From Lederbergia citri (lineage in GTDB: Bacteria > Bacillota > Bacilli > Bacillales > Bacillaceae_C): a DNA stretch of 64,000 nucleotides. The stretch spans positions 351,270 to 415,269 of the forward strand of contig NZ_JAGYPG010000002.1 in NCBI RefSeq assembly GCF_018343625.1, given 5' to 3'. How positions within the stretch are numbered: the stretch's first letter is position 1; each line of letters opens with the position of its first letter. Shown piece after piece: positions 54,061 through 63,159 of this stretch. Under the pieces are notes generated by a model. That model saw only the letters and a program-made list of their open reading frames with translations. It did no database searches and was not told the origin of the DNA. The position numbers were made by a program, and so were the translations under genes.

Positions 54061-54105
54061 AGTCTAATTTCTTAAAGTATTAAAATTGAGAAATTAGACT
54101 TTTTT
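54061..54105 (+). terminator. terminator after the ROK repressor gene
   Basis: A 12-bp stem AGTCTAATTTCT / AGAAATTAGACT with a 16-base loop, then TTTTTT on the plus strand. The mirrored A-run upstream allows a bidirectional function with the convergent gene at 54155. Confidence 0.88.
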
Positions 54106-54154
54106 CCTTGCTAAAGAAAGCAGAGTTCTGTGAGATCATATTTTTAAAAATCTA

Positions 54155-54778
54155 TTATGTAAGCATGGGCTTTATTTTTAATATCCCCAAATCAACTGAT
54201 GTCTCTATATAACCAACTATCTGATTAAACGTAAAAACATTAAGTATTTCATTTAAAACTTCCTTATCGTATTCCATATCGCCTAATACATAAGGAACTA
54301 ATTTTTCAACGTCTTTGGACTTAACCTCATCCAAGTCTAAAATTGAAGGAAAACGACTAAACGTTTTTCTCAATTCATTTGTAAAACGATAGTGTTCTAA
54401 TAATTTTCCATTTAGTAATCGAAAATCATTATGGGATAACTTATATAAACCTTCATCAGCATCCATTCTGTTCTTTAGCCAAGAAAGATTAAATCCTCTT
54501 AACCATATATCATCAGCAATTAAATGTGCATAATACCCCAAAATATAATTATTTTTACTTTCTACTCGGGAACGATATTTATGCAAAAATCCTTTATAAT
54601 CAACTCTTCTTGAATAATCTCGCACTTCACCTACAAAGAAATGCGATAAATTTTTTTCTTCGTATGAAAAAACAGCGTCTGGAGCAACGATTCCAAGCAA
54701 AAATGATGTTTTATCTTCAATTGATAAAGCCTCTGCAATCTTATGACCAATAATCGAGTGCATTATTCTAGATCCCAT
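54155..54778 (-). CDS. zinc-dependent phospholipase C-like protein
   Basis: A 207-residue protein of the Zn_dep_PLPC-like family. Candidate metal residues are in MGSRIMHSIIGHKIAEAL, FLLGIVAPDAVF, NLSHFFVG and YILGYYAHLIADDIW, giving His and Asp positions spaced as in the P1-nuclease/phospholipase C fold. No signal peptide is seen, so it is probably cytoplasmic. Function in bacilli is unknown. I start at the ATG at 54778, which has AAGGGTGGGGGAG upstream. The longer frame from 54844 lacks a ribosome site. Confidence 0.7.
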   Translation of the reverse strand: MGSRIMHSIIGHKIAEALSIEDKTSFLLGIVAPDAVFSYEEKNLSHFFVGEVRDYSRRVDYKGFLHKYRSRVESKNNYILGYYAHLIADDIWLRGFNLSWLKNRMDADEGLYKLSHNDFRLLNGKLLEHYRFTNELRKTFSRFPSILDLDEVKSKDVEKLVPYVLGDMEYDKEVLNEILNVFTFNQIVGYIETSVDLGILKIKPMLT

Positions 54779-54879
54779 ACTCCCCCACCCTTCAATACTT
54801 TCTTCAACTGTCTTTAACTCATTAAAGATCAGAGCAGACATCATTGTTCAAAATTTCGTGCACAATAACGTAATAAACA

Positions 54880-55362
54880 CTATTCATTTTTATCAAGAGT
54901 AAGAATAAACTCCTCTACATCTTCGCCACGCGCATTAGAAAACCCACTATCCTCACCAGTAATTACGAATCCGCATTTTTCTAGCACCTTCAGAGAGCCG
55001 GCATTGTCCTTTGCAGCACGAGCATAACGGGGACGTATTGAAATGTGTTTTAAAAATTCCCGCAATGCTTTGGTTGCGATTCCTTTTCCCCAATATTCCT
55101 TTCCAATCCAATAGCTAACTTCCGGTTCTCCGAACTGCTCAAATTTAAGAATATGCCCAACCACATTACTATCGACTATGATCGTCTGCTTAATAAAATC
55201 CTCATTCATGAGGATTTTAGTCCAATGTGTTAAGAAGCTGTCCCAATCATTATGATCCTTACTCGTAAAGGCGGCCATATAGTTTGCTTCACGGTTCTGT
55301 TGGTACTTGAAAAAAATAGGAAGATCATCCTCATTCACATTCCGAAGTATAATGCTACTCAT
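54880..55362 (-). CDS. GNAT-family acetyltransferase
   Basis: A 160-residue GCN5-type acetyltransferase (RimJ-like). It starts SSIILRNVNEDDLPIFFKYQ. The central strands are EVSYWIGKEYWGKGIATKAL, containing the acetyl-CoA loop (YWGKGIAT), then RARAAKDNAGSLKVLEKCGF as NAGSLKVLEKCGF. The acceptor is unknown. It is too far from the pse genes (about 30 kb) to be assumed to be PseH. GAGGGA lies 6 bases before the ATG. Confidence 0.88.
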   Translation of the reverse strand: MSSIILRNVNEDDLPIFFKYQQNREANYMAAFTSKDHNDWDSFLTHWTKILMNEDFIKQTIIVDSNVVGHILKFEQFGEPEVSYWIGKEYWGKGIATKALREFLKHISIRPRYARAAKDNAGSLKVLEKCGFVITGEDSGFSNARGEDVEEFILTLDKNE

Positions 55363-55496
55363 CAAATTTCCCTCTATCGTTTACTTTATTTGGAAAAATC
55401 GTTTCCTATTTCAATGTTTTTTTTGGAAAAATATATGCACCTCTTGTTGAAGATCCAAAATTACTATCAAGTATTTCCTTCTAATGTGTAATAATA

Positions 55497-56066
55497 TTAA
55501 TTCCTAATCAAATGATAGATTAGTTGCACAACGCCAGAGGAGAACGTTCTTGTATCAACCATTTTTAAATTCAACCTCTGTTTTATATCAATAAACAACG
55601 GTTTTCCTTCTCCCAAAACTACAGGGTGAACAGATAGTCTAAATTCATCAACAAGCCCCAGATTGATAAAAGTTGTAATAAGACTTGCTCCACCGTATAA
55701 CCAGATGTCTTTACCAGGCTTATTCTTTAATTTATTTACTTCTTCAAGAATATTATCATTTATGAATATTGCTTTATGATCGGTCCCTTTTTGTGTTCTG
55801 GAAAACACATATTTTTCTTTGCTATGAACTAATTTCCATAATTCTTTTTCAGTATTACTCATTTCACTTTCTGGAGTAAATTGTCCCCATAAATCATAGC
55901 TTTTTCTTCCATACAAAATAGTATCAATTTGATGTAAGAAATTAATAAACCCCATCTCATCATCCATGATGCACCAATCAACTTCCCCATTTTTCCCTTC
56001 AATAAAACCATCTAAAGTAACTGCTAAATCTAAAATTATTCTTCTGGATATCTCGTTATTGGACAT
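55497..56066 (-). CDS. dihydrofolate reductase-like (RibD C-terminal) protein
   Basis: A 189-residue member of the RibD_C/DHFR-like family (YyaP-type). Recognisable parts are RIILDLAVTLDGFIEGKNGE, DTILYGRKSYDLWGQF, DIWLYGGASLITTFINLGLV, and DEFRLSVHPVVLGEGKPLFI. The glycine motif YGGASL fits NADPH binding. The substrate is unknown. It is not the housekeeping folate enzyme. The ATG at 56066 follows GGGAGGC by 7 bases. Confidence 0.85.
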   Translation of the reverse strand: MSNNEISRRIILDLAVTLDGFIEGKNGEVDWCIMDDEMGFINFLHQIDTILYGRKSYDLWGQFTPESEMSNTEKELWKLVHSKEKYVFSRTQKGTDHKAIFINDNILEEVNKLKNKPGKDIWLYGGASLITTFINLGLVDEFRLSVHPVVLGEGKPLFIDIKQRLNLKMVDTRTFSSGVVQLIYHLIRN

Positions 56067-56474
56067 ATTTCTGCCTCCCTTTAAAAATAATTTAGATATT
56101 GTTTCTTTCACCAAGTTGTTTAATTGAAGTTATAAACTAAATTTTCTTAACTTAATAACAATTATCTCAAAATGCCATTATTTCCACAAATAGTTATTTA
56201 AGAATATGGCCTTTAATATATTTCAAAGAGCCAGCTAAAGAAGCAGTTGAATATCAAATTGGACAGGTAGCGTTTAAATTTCATTTTGATTACGAATCCT
56301 AACTTAATTCACAATTAAACACACCAGACTTCAATTATGTTCCTAATAAGATGAAACAAAACCTCCCTAGCTTCATTCCCCCGTTACTACGTAAATACAA
56401 TGTATAGGTTTTTTGTCATCTTTCTTATCTTTTCACATACTACTAAATTGATAAAGGTTTTTGGAGGGACGCAA
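56067..56474. other. intergenic region with a possible short gene remnant
   Basis: This 400-base region separates divergent genes. On the plus strand, about 45 codons ending at a TAA near 56302 read without a stop (including YFKEPAKEAVEYQIGQ and VAFKFHFDYES), but there is no start with a ribosome site and I recognise no family. It may be the tail of a lost gene. Nothing else is seen. Confidence 0.3.
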
Positions 56475-57656
56475 ATGGAGATACGAGTCCGATCTGGGGA
56501 TACTCTTTGGCATTATAGCCAGTTATTTTTTATTCCGACGGTTCTGATCATTGATTCCAATCCGGGTATTAATCCGAATGCTCTCCAAGTAGGGCAAACA
56601 ATTAAAATCCCTGGATTTACGGAACAAACGCACACGATCCGCTCGGGAGATACATTTTGGAAAATAGCTCAATCTCATCATTTAAATATTGATGCTTTAC
56701 TTCTTTTGAATCAAAATATGAATCCAAGTCAACTTCAAGTCGGGCAAACGATTCGCATTCCTTTAAGAGTCACGACATTAACGATGGATGGCGTGGATCA
56801 CTACGATTTTCAAAGAATGAGAAATGATATTGAAAAATTATTGGTTATTTATCCTTTCGTAAAAAGAAGAGAAGCAGGAAAAAGTGTGGACAATTTATCG
56901 TTATACGATTTACGGGTAGGAAAAACGAATCGAAAAATTCAAATGAACGCTTCTTTCCATGCAAATGAATGGATTACGTCACCGATTTTAATGAAATTTT
57001 TAAATGAATATTTGCTTGCTTTAACGAATGGACAGAATATTAGTGGTGTTTCTGCTTTATCAATTTACGAAAGAGCTCAACTTTCAGCTGTTCCGATGGT
57101 AAATCCTGATGGAGTAAGTCTTGTGTTAAACGGTCCACCTGCGGCAAGACACGAGGAAGTAATTCGGTTGAATCGGGGAAGCACTGACTTTTCAGGATGG
57201 AAGGCAAATATTCGTGGTGTCGATTTGAATAAGCAGTTTCCGGCAAATTGGGAATTTGAGAAAGAGCGAAAACCTAAAGTACCTGGTCCAAGAGATTATC
57301 CCGGACCTTCTACATTGACTGAGCCGGAAACAAAGGCGATGGCCGATCTTGTGAGAAATGAAAGTTTCGCCAGACTTTTAGCATTGCATACACAGGGAAA
57401 AGAAATTTTTTGGGGCTACGAGGGACTCGAACCCCCTGAATCAGAAGTACTCGCCAATGATTTCGCTAGACTAAGTGGGTATACAGCAATCCGCTATGTC
57501 GATAGTTATGCTGGCTATAAAGATTGGTTTATCCAAGATTTTCGCAGGCCAGGATTTACTGTTGAACTTGGACTTGGCCAAAACCCTCTCCCCATTTCAC
57601 AATATGATGAAATATATGCTCACGTAAAACCATTATTGGTTCGAGCACTAATCTAA
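56475..57656 (+). CDS. gamma-D-glutamyl-meso-diaminopimelate endopeptidase, LysM-LysM-M14
   Basis: A 393-residue peptidase. Two LysM peptidoglycan-binding repeats occupy 1-46 (VRSGDTLWHYSQLFFIP, LQVGQTIKIPG) and 50-97 (IRSGDTFWKIAQSHHL, LQVGQTIRIPL). The M14 carboxypeptidase-like domain has zinc ligands H162 and E165 (FHANEW) and H305 (LLALHTQG), with E364 (FTVELGLGQ) as catalytic residue. This is the layout of endopeptidase I of Lysinibacillus sphaericus and B. subtilis YqgT, which cut D-Glu-mDAP bonds in spore or cell-wall peptides. No signal peptide. GGAGGG precedes the ATG at 56475. Confidence 0.92.
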   Translation: MEIRVRSGDTLWHYSQLFFIPTVLIIDSNPGINPNALQVGQTIKIPGFTEQTHTIRSGDTFWKIAQSHHLNIDALLLLNQNMNPSQLQVGQTIRIPLRVTTLTMDGVDHYDFQRMRNDIEKLLVIYPFVKRREAGKSVDNLSLYDLRVGKTNRKIQMNASFHANEWITSPILMKFLNEYLLALTNGQNISGVSALSIYERAQLSAVPMVNPDGVSLVLNGPPAARHEEVIRLNRGSTDFSGWKANIRGVDLNKQFPANWEFEKERKPKVPGPRDYPGPSTLTEPETKAMADLVRNESFARLLALHTQGKEIFWGYEGLEPPESEVLANDFARLSGYTAIRYVDSYAGYKDWFIQDFRRPGFTVELGLGQNPLPISQYDEIYAHVKPLLVRALI

Positions 57657-57738
57657 GAGTCCTCAAATGCTGGGGACTTTATCTGTAAAAAGGAAAAGGA
57701 CAGACTTGTAAAAGTCCGCCCTCCCCCTTTAACATTTC

Positions 57739-57840
57739 CTAATAGTAACCTCCGCCAACGAATGCTGTCCCAACAATAATCAACAAGATAAATAGGACAA
57801 CAATTAGTGCGAAGCCAGCTCCATGTCCGCCTCCACTCAT
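57739..57840 (-). CDS. YjcZ-family small sporulation membrane peptide
   Basis: A 33-residue protein: a Gly/His-rich start ([15 protein letters not shown]), one hydrophobic membrane segment, and the ending VGGGYY. This is the YjcZ family of tiny tail-anchored peptides abundant in spore-forming bacilli, function unknown. A GGGGGTG ribosome site lies 7 bases before the ATG. Confidence 0.88.
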   Translation of the reverse strand: MSGGGHGAGFALIVVLFILLIIVGTAFVGGGYY

Positions 57841-58040
57841 AAGGTTACACCCCCTTTTAATCGGGATGATTTATCTTATGAGAGATAACTAATATCGGAG
57901 TGGACATTCACTTAGACTTTTGAATCATTCTAAGCTAATTTATTATTTTCAATTAAATGGACTGGCCACTTAATCGAAAAGGGAATCAAGTATTTTGGAT
58001 AAGGCTTGAAGTATGTCTTAAAGAAAAAAATGCATTAGAA

Positions 58041-58074
58041 AAGCCCATTCCTTAAAGAACATAAGAATGGGCTT
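58041..58074 (-). terminator. terminator after manA
   Basis: A 10-bp stem AAGCCCATTC / GAATGGGCTT with a 14-base loop, followed on the minus strand by TTTTCTAATGCATTTTTTT. It lies 30 bases past the manA stop. The remaining 57841-58040 region has no gene. Confidence 0.8.
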
Positions 58075-58103
58075 TGAATAATGATAAAATAGCACAATCT
58101 GCA

Positions 58104-59051
58104 TTAAACATGGGACACGATCAACTTTGCATTCCCACTAAGTTCAAAATCTCCTACTCCAGCCGGCAGGATAAAGTGATCGCCTTTTTTCACTGGATAC
58201 TCCTGTTCACCAAGCAACAATGCTACTTCTCCTTCAAGAACGCTGAAAAGCATAAACGGTTGATCTTGTTTAAACTGAGCAGCTCCATCTATGTCCCATT
58301 TGAACACCGTAAAGTATTCTGAACCTACAAACTTAGTAATGACTGCTCCAGAAATGTTTCTGACTTTAGGAGCAACATCAGTAACACGATGTGGAATAGT
58401 TGAAACATCAATTGATTTTTCAATATGAAGTTCACGCGGCTTGCCATCTTGTCCAGGTCGATCGTAATCATATAATCGATATGTAGTATCGGAGCTTTGC
58501 TGTGTTTCAAGGACAAGCGTCCCTTCTCCTAGCGCATGGATCGTTCCACTTGGGACATAAAAGAAATCGCCTGGCTTAATTTTTACCCGTTGCAACAACT
58601 CATCCCACTGATTATTCTCAATCATCGATACAAATTCTTCTTTCGTCTGAGCGGTATGTCCGAAAATCAGCTCCGCTCCTTCTTTACAATCGATTATATA
58701 CCAGCATTCCGTCTTTCCAAGCTCACCATTTTCATGCACATTCGCATACTCATCATTTGGATGGACTTGAACAGATAAGTCAGCATTTGCATCTAGAATT
58801 TTTGTTAATAAGGGAAACACTTGCGATTGCTGATTTCCAAATAATTCAGGATGATTTTCCCAAAGATCTATCAATGTTTTACCTGCTAACTCACCGTTTT
58901 TTACGATAGATGGGCCGTTTGGATGCGCAGAAATTGCCCAGCATTCCCCCGTATGATCACTCGGAATATCGTAGCCAAACTTCTCTTTTAAAGCAGTGCC
59001 ACCCCAAATCCGCTCCTGAAAAACAGGTTGTAAAAATAATGGTTCCCTCAT
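58104..59051 (-). CDS. manA: mannose-6-phosphate isomerase, class I
   Basis: A 315-residue type I phosphomannose isomerase interconverting mannose-6-phosphate and fructose-6-phosphate. Zinc ligands sit in LSVQVHPNDEYA (Q and H near 97-99), GKTECWYII (E near 116) and YVPSGTIHALGEG (H near 173). The N-terminus LQPVFQERIWGGTAL and the C-terminal cupin part (LLGEQEYPVKKGDHFILP) are typical. The start overlaps the phosphatase stop as ATGA. Product could feed GDP-mannose-type glycans, though no such genes are in the window. Confidence 0.93.
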   Translation of the reverse strand: MREPLFLQPVFQERIWGGTALKEKFGYDIPSDHTGECWAISAHPNGPSIVKNGELAGKTLIDLWENHPELFGNQQSQVFPLLTKILDANADLSVQVHPNDEYANVHENGELGKTECWYIIDCKEGAELIFGHTAQTKEEFVSMIENNQWDELLQRVKIKPGDFFYVPSGTIHALGEGTLVLETQQSSDTTYRLYDYDRPGQDGKPRELHIEKSIDVSTIPHRVTDVAPKVRNISGAVITKFVGSEYFTVFKWDIDGAAQFKQDQPFMLFSVLEGEVALLLGEQEYPVKKGDHFILPAGVGDFELSGNAKLIVSHV

Positions 59052-59512
59052 GATGTCATTCCTTCCTTTATTTTCTCCAATAACGCTTGACAGCCTTCTA
59101 ACACAAGATCATATGTTTCCTGAAAATCACCCGTATAATATGGATCTGGGACATCGGATTTTTTATTCGTCAAATCGAGGAGTCTCATAATTTTTGGATG
59201 TTGAGGCTGACCGCATATATCGTAAATATCGCGAATATTCATTTCATCCATTCCAATGATGTAATCAAATTGCTCAAAGTCCTCTTTCGTAAACTGCCTC
59301 CCAAGCATCCCTTCAGAAGAAATACTATATTCCTCAAGCTTCTTTAGCGTCCCTTTATGTGGACGGGCACCAACATGCCATGAACTAGTGCCAGCGGAAT
59401 CAATATGGATTTTTCCGTTTAAATTTGCCTTCTTCACTAAATCCCTAAATACTGCCTCTGCCATTGGGGAGCGACATATATTCCCTAAGCAGACAAACAA
59501 AACATTAACCAT
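59048..59512 (-). CDS. low-molecular-weight protein-tyrosine phosphatase
   Basis: A 154-residue phosphatase. The P-loop VCLGNICRSPMAEA gives the nucleophile C8 and R14, and the general acid is D123 in DPYYTGDF. It is of the class that dephosphorylates protein tyrosine or arginine. Which one here cannot be told. It starts directly after the VanZ gene stop and overlaps manA by 4 bases, giving a three-gene operon. Confidence 0.92.
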   Translation of the reverse strand: MVNVLFVCLGNICRSPMAEAVFRDLVKKANLNGKIHIDSAGTSSWHVGARPHKGTLKKLEEYSISSEGMLGRQFTKEDFEQFDYIIGMDEMNIRDIYDICGQPQHPKIMRLLDLTNKKSDVPDPYYTGDFQETYDLVLEGCQALLEKIKEGMTS

Positions 59513-59926
59513 TTATCTTTCTCCTCTTTTTTCCTTTTTCATTAAAAATAACTTCATTCCGACGAGTGCAATGATGGCACCCAGCGAATCCAATCCAACA
59601 TCAAGGACAGCTCCTGTTCGATTCGGGACAAATAACTGGTGAAATTCATCCGTCGCTGCATAAAAGGTCGTAAATAACCACGCGAACAAAAAACGTTTTC
59701 TTTGCAGCCCATTATAAAATAAGATGGCAAGCAAGCCAAAAGCACTTAAATGAACACCTTTGCGGAACACTACATTCCATATTTCCGCTTCGCTTGGAGA
59801 TAAATGAAATATTTTTTGCAATATAGATTGTGTATTTCCCCCTGTGGATGAAGGGGAAGCTGTAGCAATAAAAATAGCTATACACCATACGAAAGCAGCA
59901 ATCAGCCAATAATATCTTCTATTCAT
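59513..59926 (-). CDS. VanZ-family membrane protein
   Basis: A 137-residue membrane protein with about four hydrophobic segments (YYWLIAAFVWCIAIFIATA, VHLSAFGLLAILFYNGL, LFAWLFTTFYAATDEFHQLF, LDSLGAIIALVGMKLFL). The conserved DEFHQLFVPNRTGAVLDVGL sequence marks the VanZ family, first noted for low-level teicoplanin resistance. Its role here is unknown. I prefer the ATG at 59926 (GAGG 9 bases upstream) over that at 59932. Confidence 0.88.
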   Translation of the reverse strand: MNRRYYWLIAAFVWCIAIFIATASPSSTGGNTQSILQKIFHLSPSEAEIWNVVFRKGVHLSAFGLLAILFYNGLQRKRFLFAWLFTTFYAATDEFHQLFVPNRTGAVLDVGLDSLGAIIALVGMKLFLMKKEKRGER

Positions 59927-60120
59927 AAACATAATCCTCTTTACAATATTCTTCTATTATTATAACTAATTCACAAACTGCATGCACTCAACAAAAATAT
60001 GAATATCGATTCATTTCAATCAACTAGTTCAAAAGAACGACTTTGACATTTTATCCTGCATCATTTTTCTAGTAAATTTCATTTAATTTAAAATATTTAT
60101 AGGTAGATATTCACAAAACG

Positions 60121-60149
60121 TTCACTTTTCAATCTTCATATGTTATAAT
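60121..60149 (+). promoter_or_regulatory. SigA promoter of the acetamidase-permease operon
   Basis: TTCACT, a 17-base spacer and a perfect TATAAT. Transcription should start near 60156, about 60 bases before the coding start. Confidence 0.75.
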
Positions 60150-60158
60150 CTTTCCAAT

Positions 60159-60178
60159 ATGTCATAACATTACGACAT
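60159..60178. promoter_or_regulatory. palindromic candidate operator at the transcription start
   Basis: ATGTCATAACATTACGACAT is a 20-bp inverted repeat with 8 of 10 pairs matching, placed just after the predicted start site. It recalls nitrogen-control (TnrA/GlnR) sites in having TGT..ACA ends but does not match them fully. A repressor of amide use is plausible. Confidence 0.45.
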
Positions 60179-60213
60179 TAATATTTATACAAAACAGAAA
60201 GGATGGTAGAAAG

Positions 60214-61116
60214 ATGAGTCAAACTGTAGGCTTAGGAACACCGATTTATTCATTCAGCAAAGAACACAAACCTGTTGCGACCGTTGCTTCTGGAAGCAGA
60301 ATTACGGTGGATTCGTATGATTGTTTCGAAGGACAAATTACTTCTAATGAAACAACAATGAATTCTATCGATTGGGAGCGGATTAATCCGGCAACTGGTC
60401 CAATCTTTGTAGAATCGGCTCAGCCGGGAGATGTACTTGCCGTCACGATTCACGGTCTTGACATTAAAGGTCCTGGGGTGCTCGCGACAGGTCAAAACCT
60501 CGGTGTCATGGGACATCGGATTGATGAGTTCACGATCAAAATGATTCCGCTTGAAGGCGATGAAGCTGTTTTCAATGAAAAAGTTCGCATTCCACTGAAC
60601 AAAATGATCGGTGTCATCGGTGTCGCTCCAGAACACGATGCTGTACCATGTGGAACTCCAGGAAATCACGGTGGAAACTTGGATACGGTCTTGATTACCG
60701 AAGGCGCAACAATTTATTTCCCTGTTTTTCATGAAGGTGCATTGTTTGGCCTAGGTGATATGCATGCAGCAATGGGAGATGGAGAAATTGGCGTATCTGG
60801 AATTGAAGTAGCAGGTACAGCTGATTTGACGCTAGAAGTGAAAAAAGGTAAAAGCTTAAAACATCCACTTGTGAAAAATAAGGATGGGCTTAGCATTTTA
60901 GTATCTGCTGAAACGCTTGATGAAGCAGCAAAACTTGCTGTTGAAGAAATGATCGATTTATTGCTGCCATACACAGATATGGATGTGGCAGAAATGACTA
61001 TGTTGATGAGCGCCATTGGGCAATCACAAATTTCTCAAATCGTCGATCCCCTTCTTACAGCTCGATTCTTTGTTCCACAATCGTTTTTAGATGCTTATAA
61101 GATAGACATATTTTAA
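60214..61116 (+). CDS. acetamidase/formamidase family protein
   Basis: A 300-residue FmdA/AmdA-type amidase, which hydrolyses small amides to ammonia and the acid. Characteristic stretches are SGSRITVDSYDCFEGQI, NPATGPIFVESAQPGDVLAV, VPCGTPGNHGGNLDT and LGDMHAAMGDGEIGVSGIEV, with acidic and His residues for metal binding. AAAGGATG lies before the ATG. The APC permease gene starts 20 bases downstream, so import and hydrolysis of a nitrogen compound are likely linked. Confidence 0.9.
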   Translation: MSQTVGLGTPIYSFSKEHKPVATVASGSRITVDSYDCFEGQITSNETTMNSIDWERINPATGPIFVESAQPGDVLAVTIHGLDIKGPGVLATGQNLGVMGHRIDEFTIKMIPLEGDEAVFNEKVRIPLNKMIGVIGVAPEHDAVPCGTPGNHGGNLDTVLITEGATIYFPVFHEGALFGLGDMHAAMGDGEIGVSGIEVAGTADLTLEVKKGKSLKHPLVKNKDGLSILVSAETLDEAAKLAVEEMIDLLLPYTDMDVAEMTMLMSAIGQSQISQIVDPLLTARFFVPQSFLDAYKIDIF

Positions 61117-61136
61117 TCGTTTAGGGGGAAATTTGA

Positions 61137-62507
61137 GTGGCAATTGAAAAACTAAGCCAAGAGGCTGATTTAAACGGGAATGCTCCTGCATACAAGCAGG
61201 AACTGAAACGTGCATTAACATTTTGGGATTTAATGATTTATGGTTTGATTTTCATGGTTCCGATTGCTCCATTCGGAATTTATGGCGAGGTTGCAACTGG
61301 AGCAAAAGGAATGGTTGCCCTTGCATACGTCATCGGGATGATCGGAATGATTTTTACAGCGCTCAGCTATGCGCGCATGTCTGAAGCAATTCCATATTCC
61401 GGATCGGTTTATGCTTATGCCCAGCACGGAATTAATGACACAGCTGGATTTTTTGGAGGCTGGCTCATTCTATTAGACTATATTTTTGTTCCTGCTCTCC
61501 TTTATTTAGTAAGTGCCGCGGCGCTTGCAGATATTGTTCCGGAAATACCGATTATCGTTTGGCTTCTTATTTTTATTGGTATTAATACCCTTATTAACGT
61601 ATTAGGAATTGAATTTACTGCAAAAACGAATAAATATATTTTGATTGCTGAACTTATTGTTTTAGTCGTTTTCGTTGTTGCAGGTATCATTGCCGTTGCT
61701 CAGCATGTGAATGGTGCTGAATTTACGTTTAAGCCTTTATATGACAAAGAAAATTTTTCAATGGCAACAGTTATGGGAGCCGTTTCAATTGCGGTATTAA
61801 GCTTCCTTGGATTTGACGCAGTTTCCACACTTGCAGAAGAATCTAAAGGCGGACGCAAAGCAATTGGTAATGCCATTATCGGTGCATTGCTCTTAGTTGG
61901 TGTAATGTTCATCATCCAAACTTGGGTTGCAGCATTAATTTGGCCTGATTTTACTACTTTTGAAAATGTCGATACAGCATTCTACCAAATCGCTGAAATT
62001 GCCGGTGGTACCTGGCTAAAATGGACCACGATCATTGCTACAGTTATCGCGTGGGGGATTGCGGATGCACTTGTTGCACAAGCAGCCATTTCCCGTATTC
62101 TCTTTAGTATGGCTCGCGATCGTAAGTTGCCACATGTGCTATCGAAAGTTCATCCTAAATTTAAAACACCATTTGTCGCAACGATTGTTGTTGCTGTCAT
62201 TTCATTTATCGTAACAATGTTCTTCTCTGCACAAATTGGACAACTTGCATCAGTCGTTAACTTTGGTGCACTTTCTGCTTTCTTGATATTGCATATTTCC
62301 GTTATTAACTTCTATATTAGAAAGAAGAAAAGTACAAATTACTTTAGCCACCTAGTGTTGCCTGCAATCGGTTTTCTGATAATTGGCTATGTTTGGTTTA
62401 ATCTGGATCCAATGGCCAAAAAACTAGGGTTTATCTGGCTAGGAATCGGTATTCTATATTTCATCTATTTGAAAGTGACTAAAAAGGATACTAAGGTAGA
62501 ACTATAA
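61137..62507 (+). CDS. APC-family amino acid/amide permease
   Basis: A 456-residue membrane transporter with about twelve hydrophobic segments. The N-terminal signature is ALTFWDLMIYGLIFMVPIAP, and SEAIPYSGSVYAYAQHGIN is the APC consensus region. FLGFDAVSTLAEESKGG lies near 225 and AISRILFSMARDRKLP near 322. The substrate cannot be told. Co-transcription with an amidase suggests an amide, urea derivative or amino acid. GTG start with GGGGG 8 bases upstream. An IS3 element begins 16 bases after its stop. Confidence 0.88.
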   Translation: MAIEKLSQEADLNGNAPAYKQELKRALTFWDLMIYGLIFMVPIAPFGIYGEVATGAKGMVALAYVIGMIGMIFTALSYARMSEAIPYSGSVYAYAQHGINDTAGFFGGWLILLDYIFVPALLYLVSAAALADIVPEIPIIVWLLIFIGINTLINVLGIEFTAKTNKYILIAELIVLVVFVVAGIIAVAQHVNGAEFTFKPLYDKENFSMATVMGAVSIAVLSFLGFDAVSTLAEESKGGRKAIGNAIIGALLLVGVMFIIQTWVAALIWPDFTTFENVDTAFYQIAEIAGGTWLKWTTIIATVIAWGIADALVAQAAISRILFSMARDRKLPHVLSKVHPKFKTPFVATIVVAVISFIVTMFFSAQIGQLASVVNFGALSAFLILHISVINFYIRKKKSTNYFSHLVLPAIGFLIIGYVWFNLDPMAKKLGFIWLGIGILYFIYLKVTKKDTKVEL

Positions 62508-62575
62508 TTAAAAGGTGCAGATCTGTACTGCACCCCAAAAGTTAGAGTGAAATCTGACTTTTGGGGTGTTTGTTT

Positions 62576-63142
62576 TTGGCTAAATACAGTGAAGAATTTA
62601 AACTTATGGTGGTTAAAGAGTATCAGGAAGGAAAACTTGGACATAGATCTCTTGCTGAGAAGCATGGTGTTAAGAGTAAAGCACAAGTTGAACGATGGGT
62701 AAAAATCTATGAGAAGTTTGGAGAAATAGGATTAAAGAGGAAGAAGCATTCTGAAAGTTATTCTGTTCAATTTAAGCTAGATGTATTAAGCTTTATGAAA
62801 AGAACAGGTTCTTCAGAGACAGAGGCTGCCCTTCGTTTTGGGTTAACAAATCCTCCTATTATAGCCTCATGGAAAAAGTCATTTTTGGAGGGGGGAATTG
62901 AAGGCCTGGAGAGACCGAAAGGACGGCCGCCCATGTCTGATAAAGCTAAGAATAGAAAAAGCCAAAAAAGAACAGATGAAAAAGAAATGACATATCAACA
63001 AAAATTGGAGAGAGAAAATGAACTTCTTCGTTTAGAAATAGAATACTTAAAAAAGTTGCGAGCTTTTCAGATGGATCCGGAAGGCTATCTCGAAAAGCAC
63101 AAGCAGCGTTATCATTCGAACTCAAAGAAACCTTCCAATTAA
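62576..63142 (+). CDS. IS3-family transposase OrfA
   Basis: A 188-residue DNA-binding subunit with two helix-turn-helix modules (EFKLMVVKEYQEGKLGHRSL, KAQVERWVKIYEKFGE, then QFKLDVLSFMKRTGSSETEA, ALRFGLTNPPIIASWKKSF) and a C-terminal leucine-zipper-like helix (LERENELLRLEIEYLKKL). This double-HTH layout is typical of the IS150 group. The TTG start has GGGGTG upstream. A -1 frameshift at 63049-63055 within the helix would fuse it to OrfB. Confidence 0.88.
   Translation: MAKYSEEFKLMVVKEYQEGKLGHRSLAEKHGVKSKAQVERWVKIYEKFGEIGLKRKKHSESYSVQFKLDVLSFMKRTGSSETEAALRFGLTNPPIIASWKKSFLEGGIEGLERPKGRPPMSDKAKNRKSQKRTDEKEMTYQQKLERENELLRLEIEYLKKLRAFQMDPEGYLEKHKQRYHSNSKKPSN
63049..63055 (+). promoter_or_regulatory. 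programmed -1 frameshift site of the IS3 element
   Basis: TTA AAA AAG in the orfA frame gives the slippery heptamer A_AAA_AAG. In the -1 frame the sequence stays open through V-A-S-F-S-D and LKDVLHRV into orfB. This is the standard way IS3 elements make the OrfAB transposase. Confidence 0.8.
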
Positions 63143-63159
63143 AAGATGTTTTACATAGA

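Noticed and set aside
54880..55362. GNAT acetyltransferase as the missing PseH
   Set aside because: It resembles RimJ-like GNATs, lies about 30 kb from the pse genes and is next to unrelated genes.
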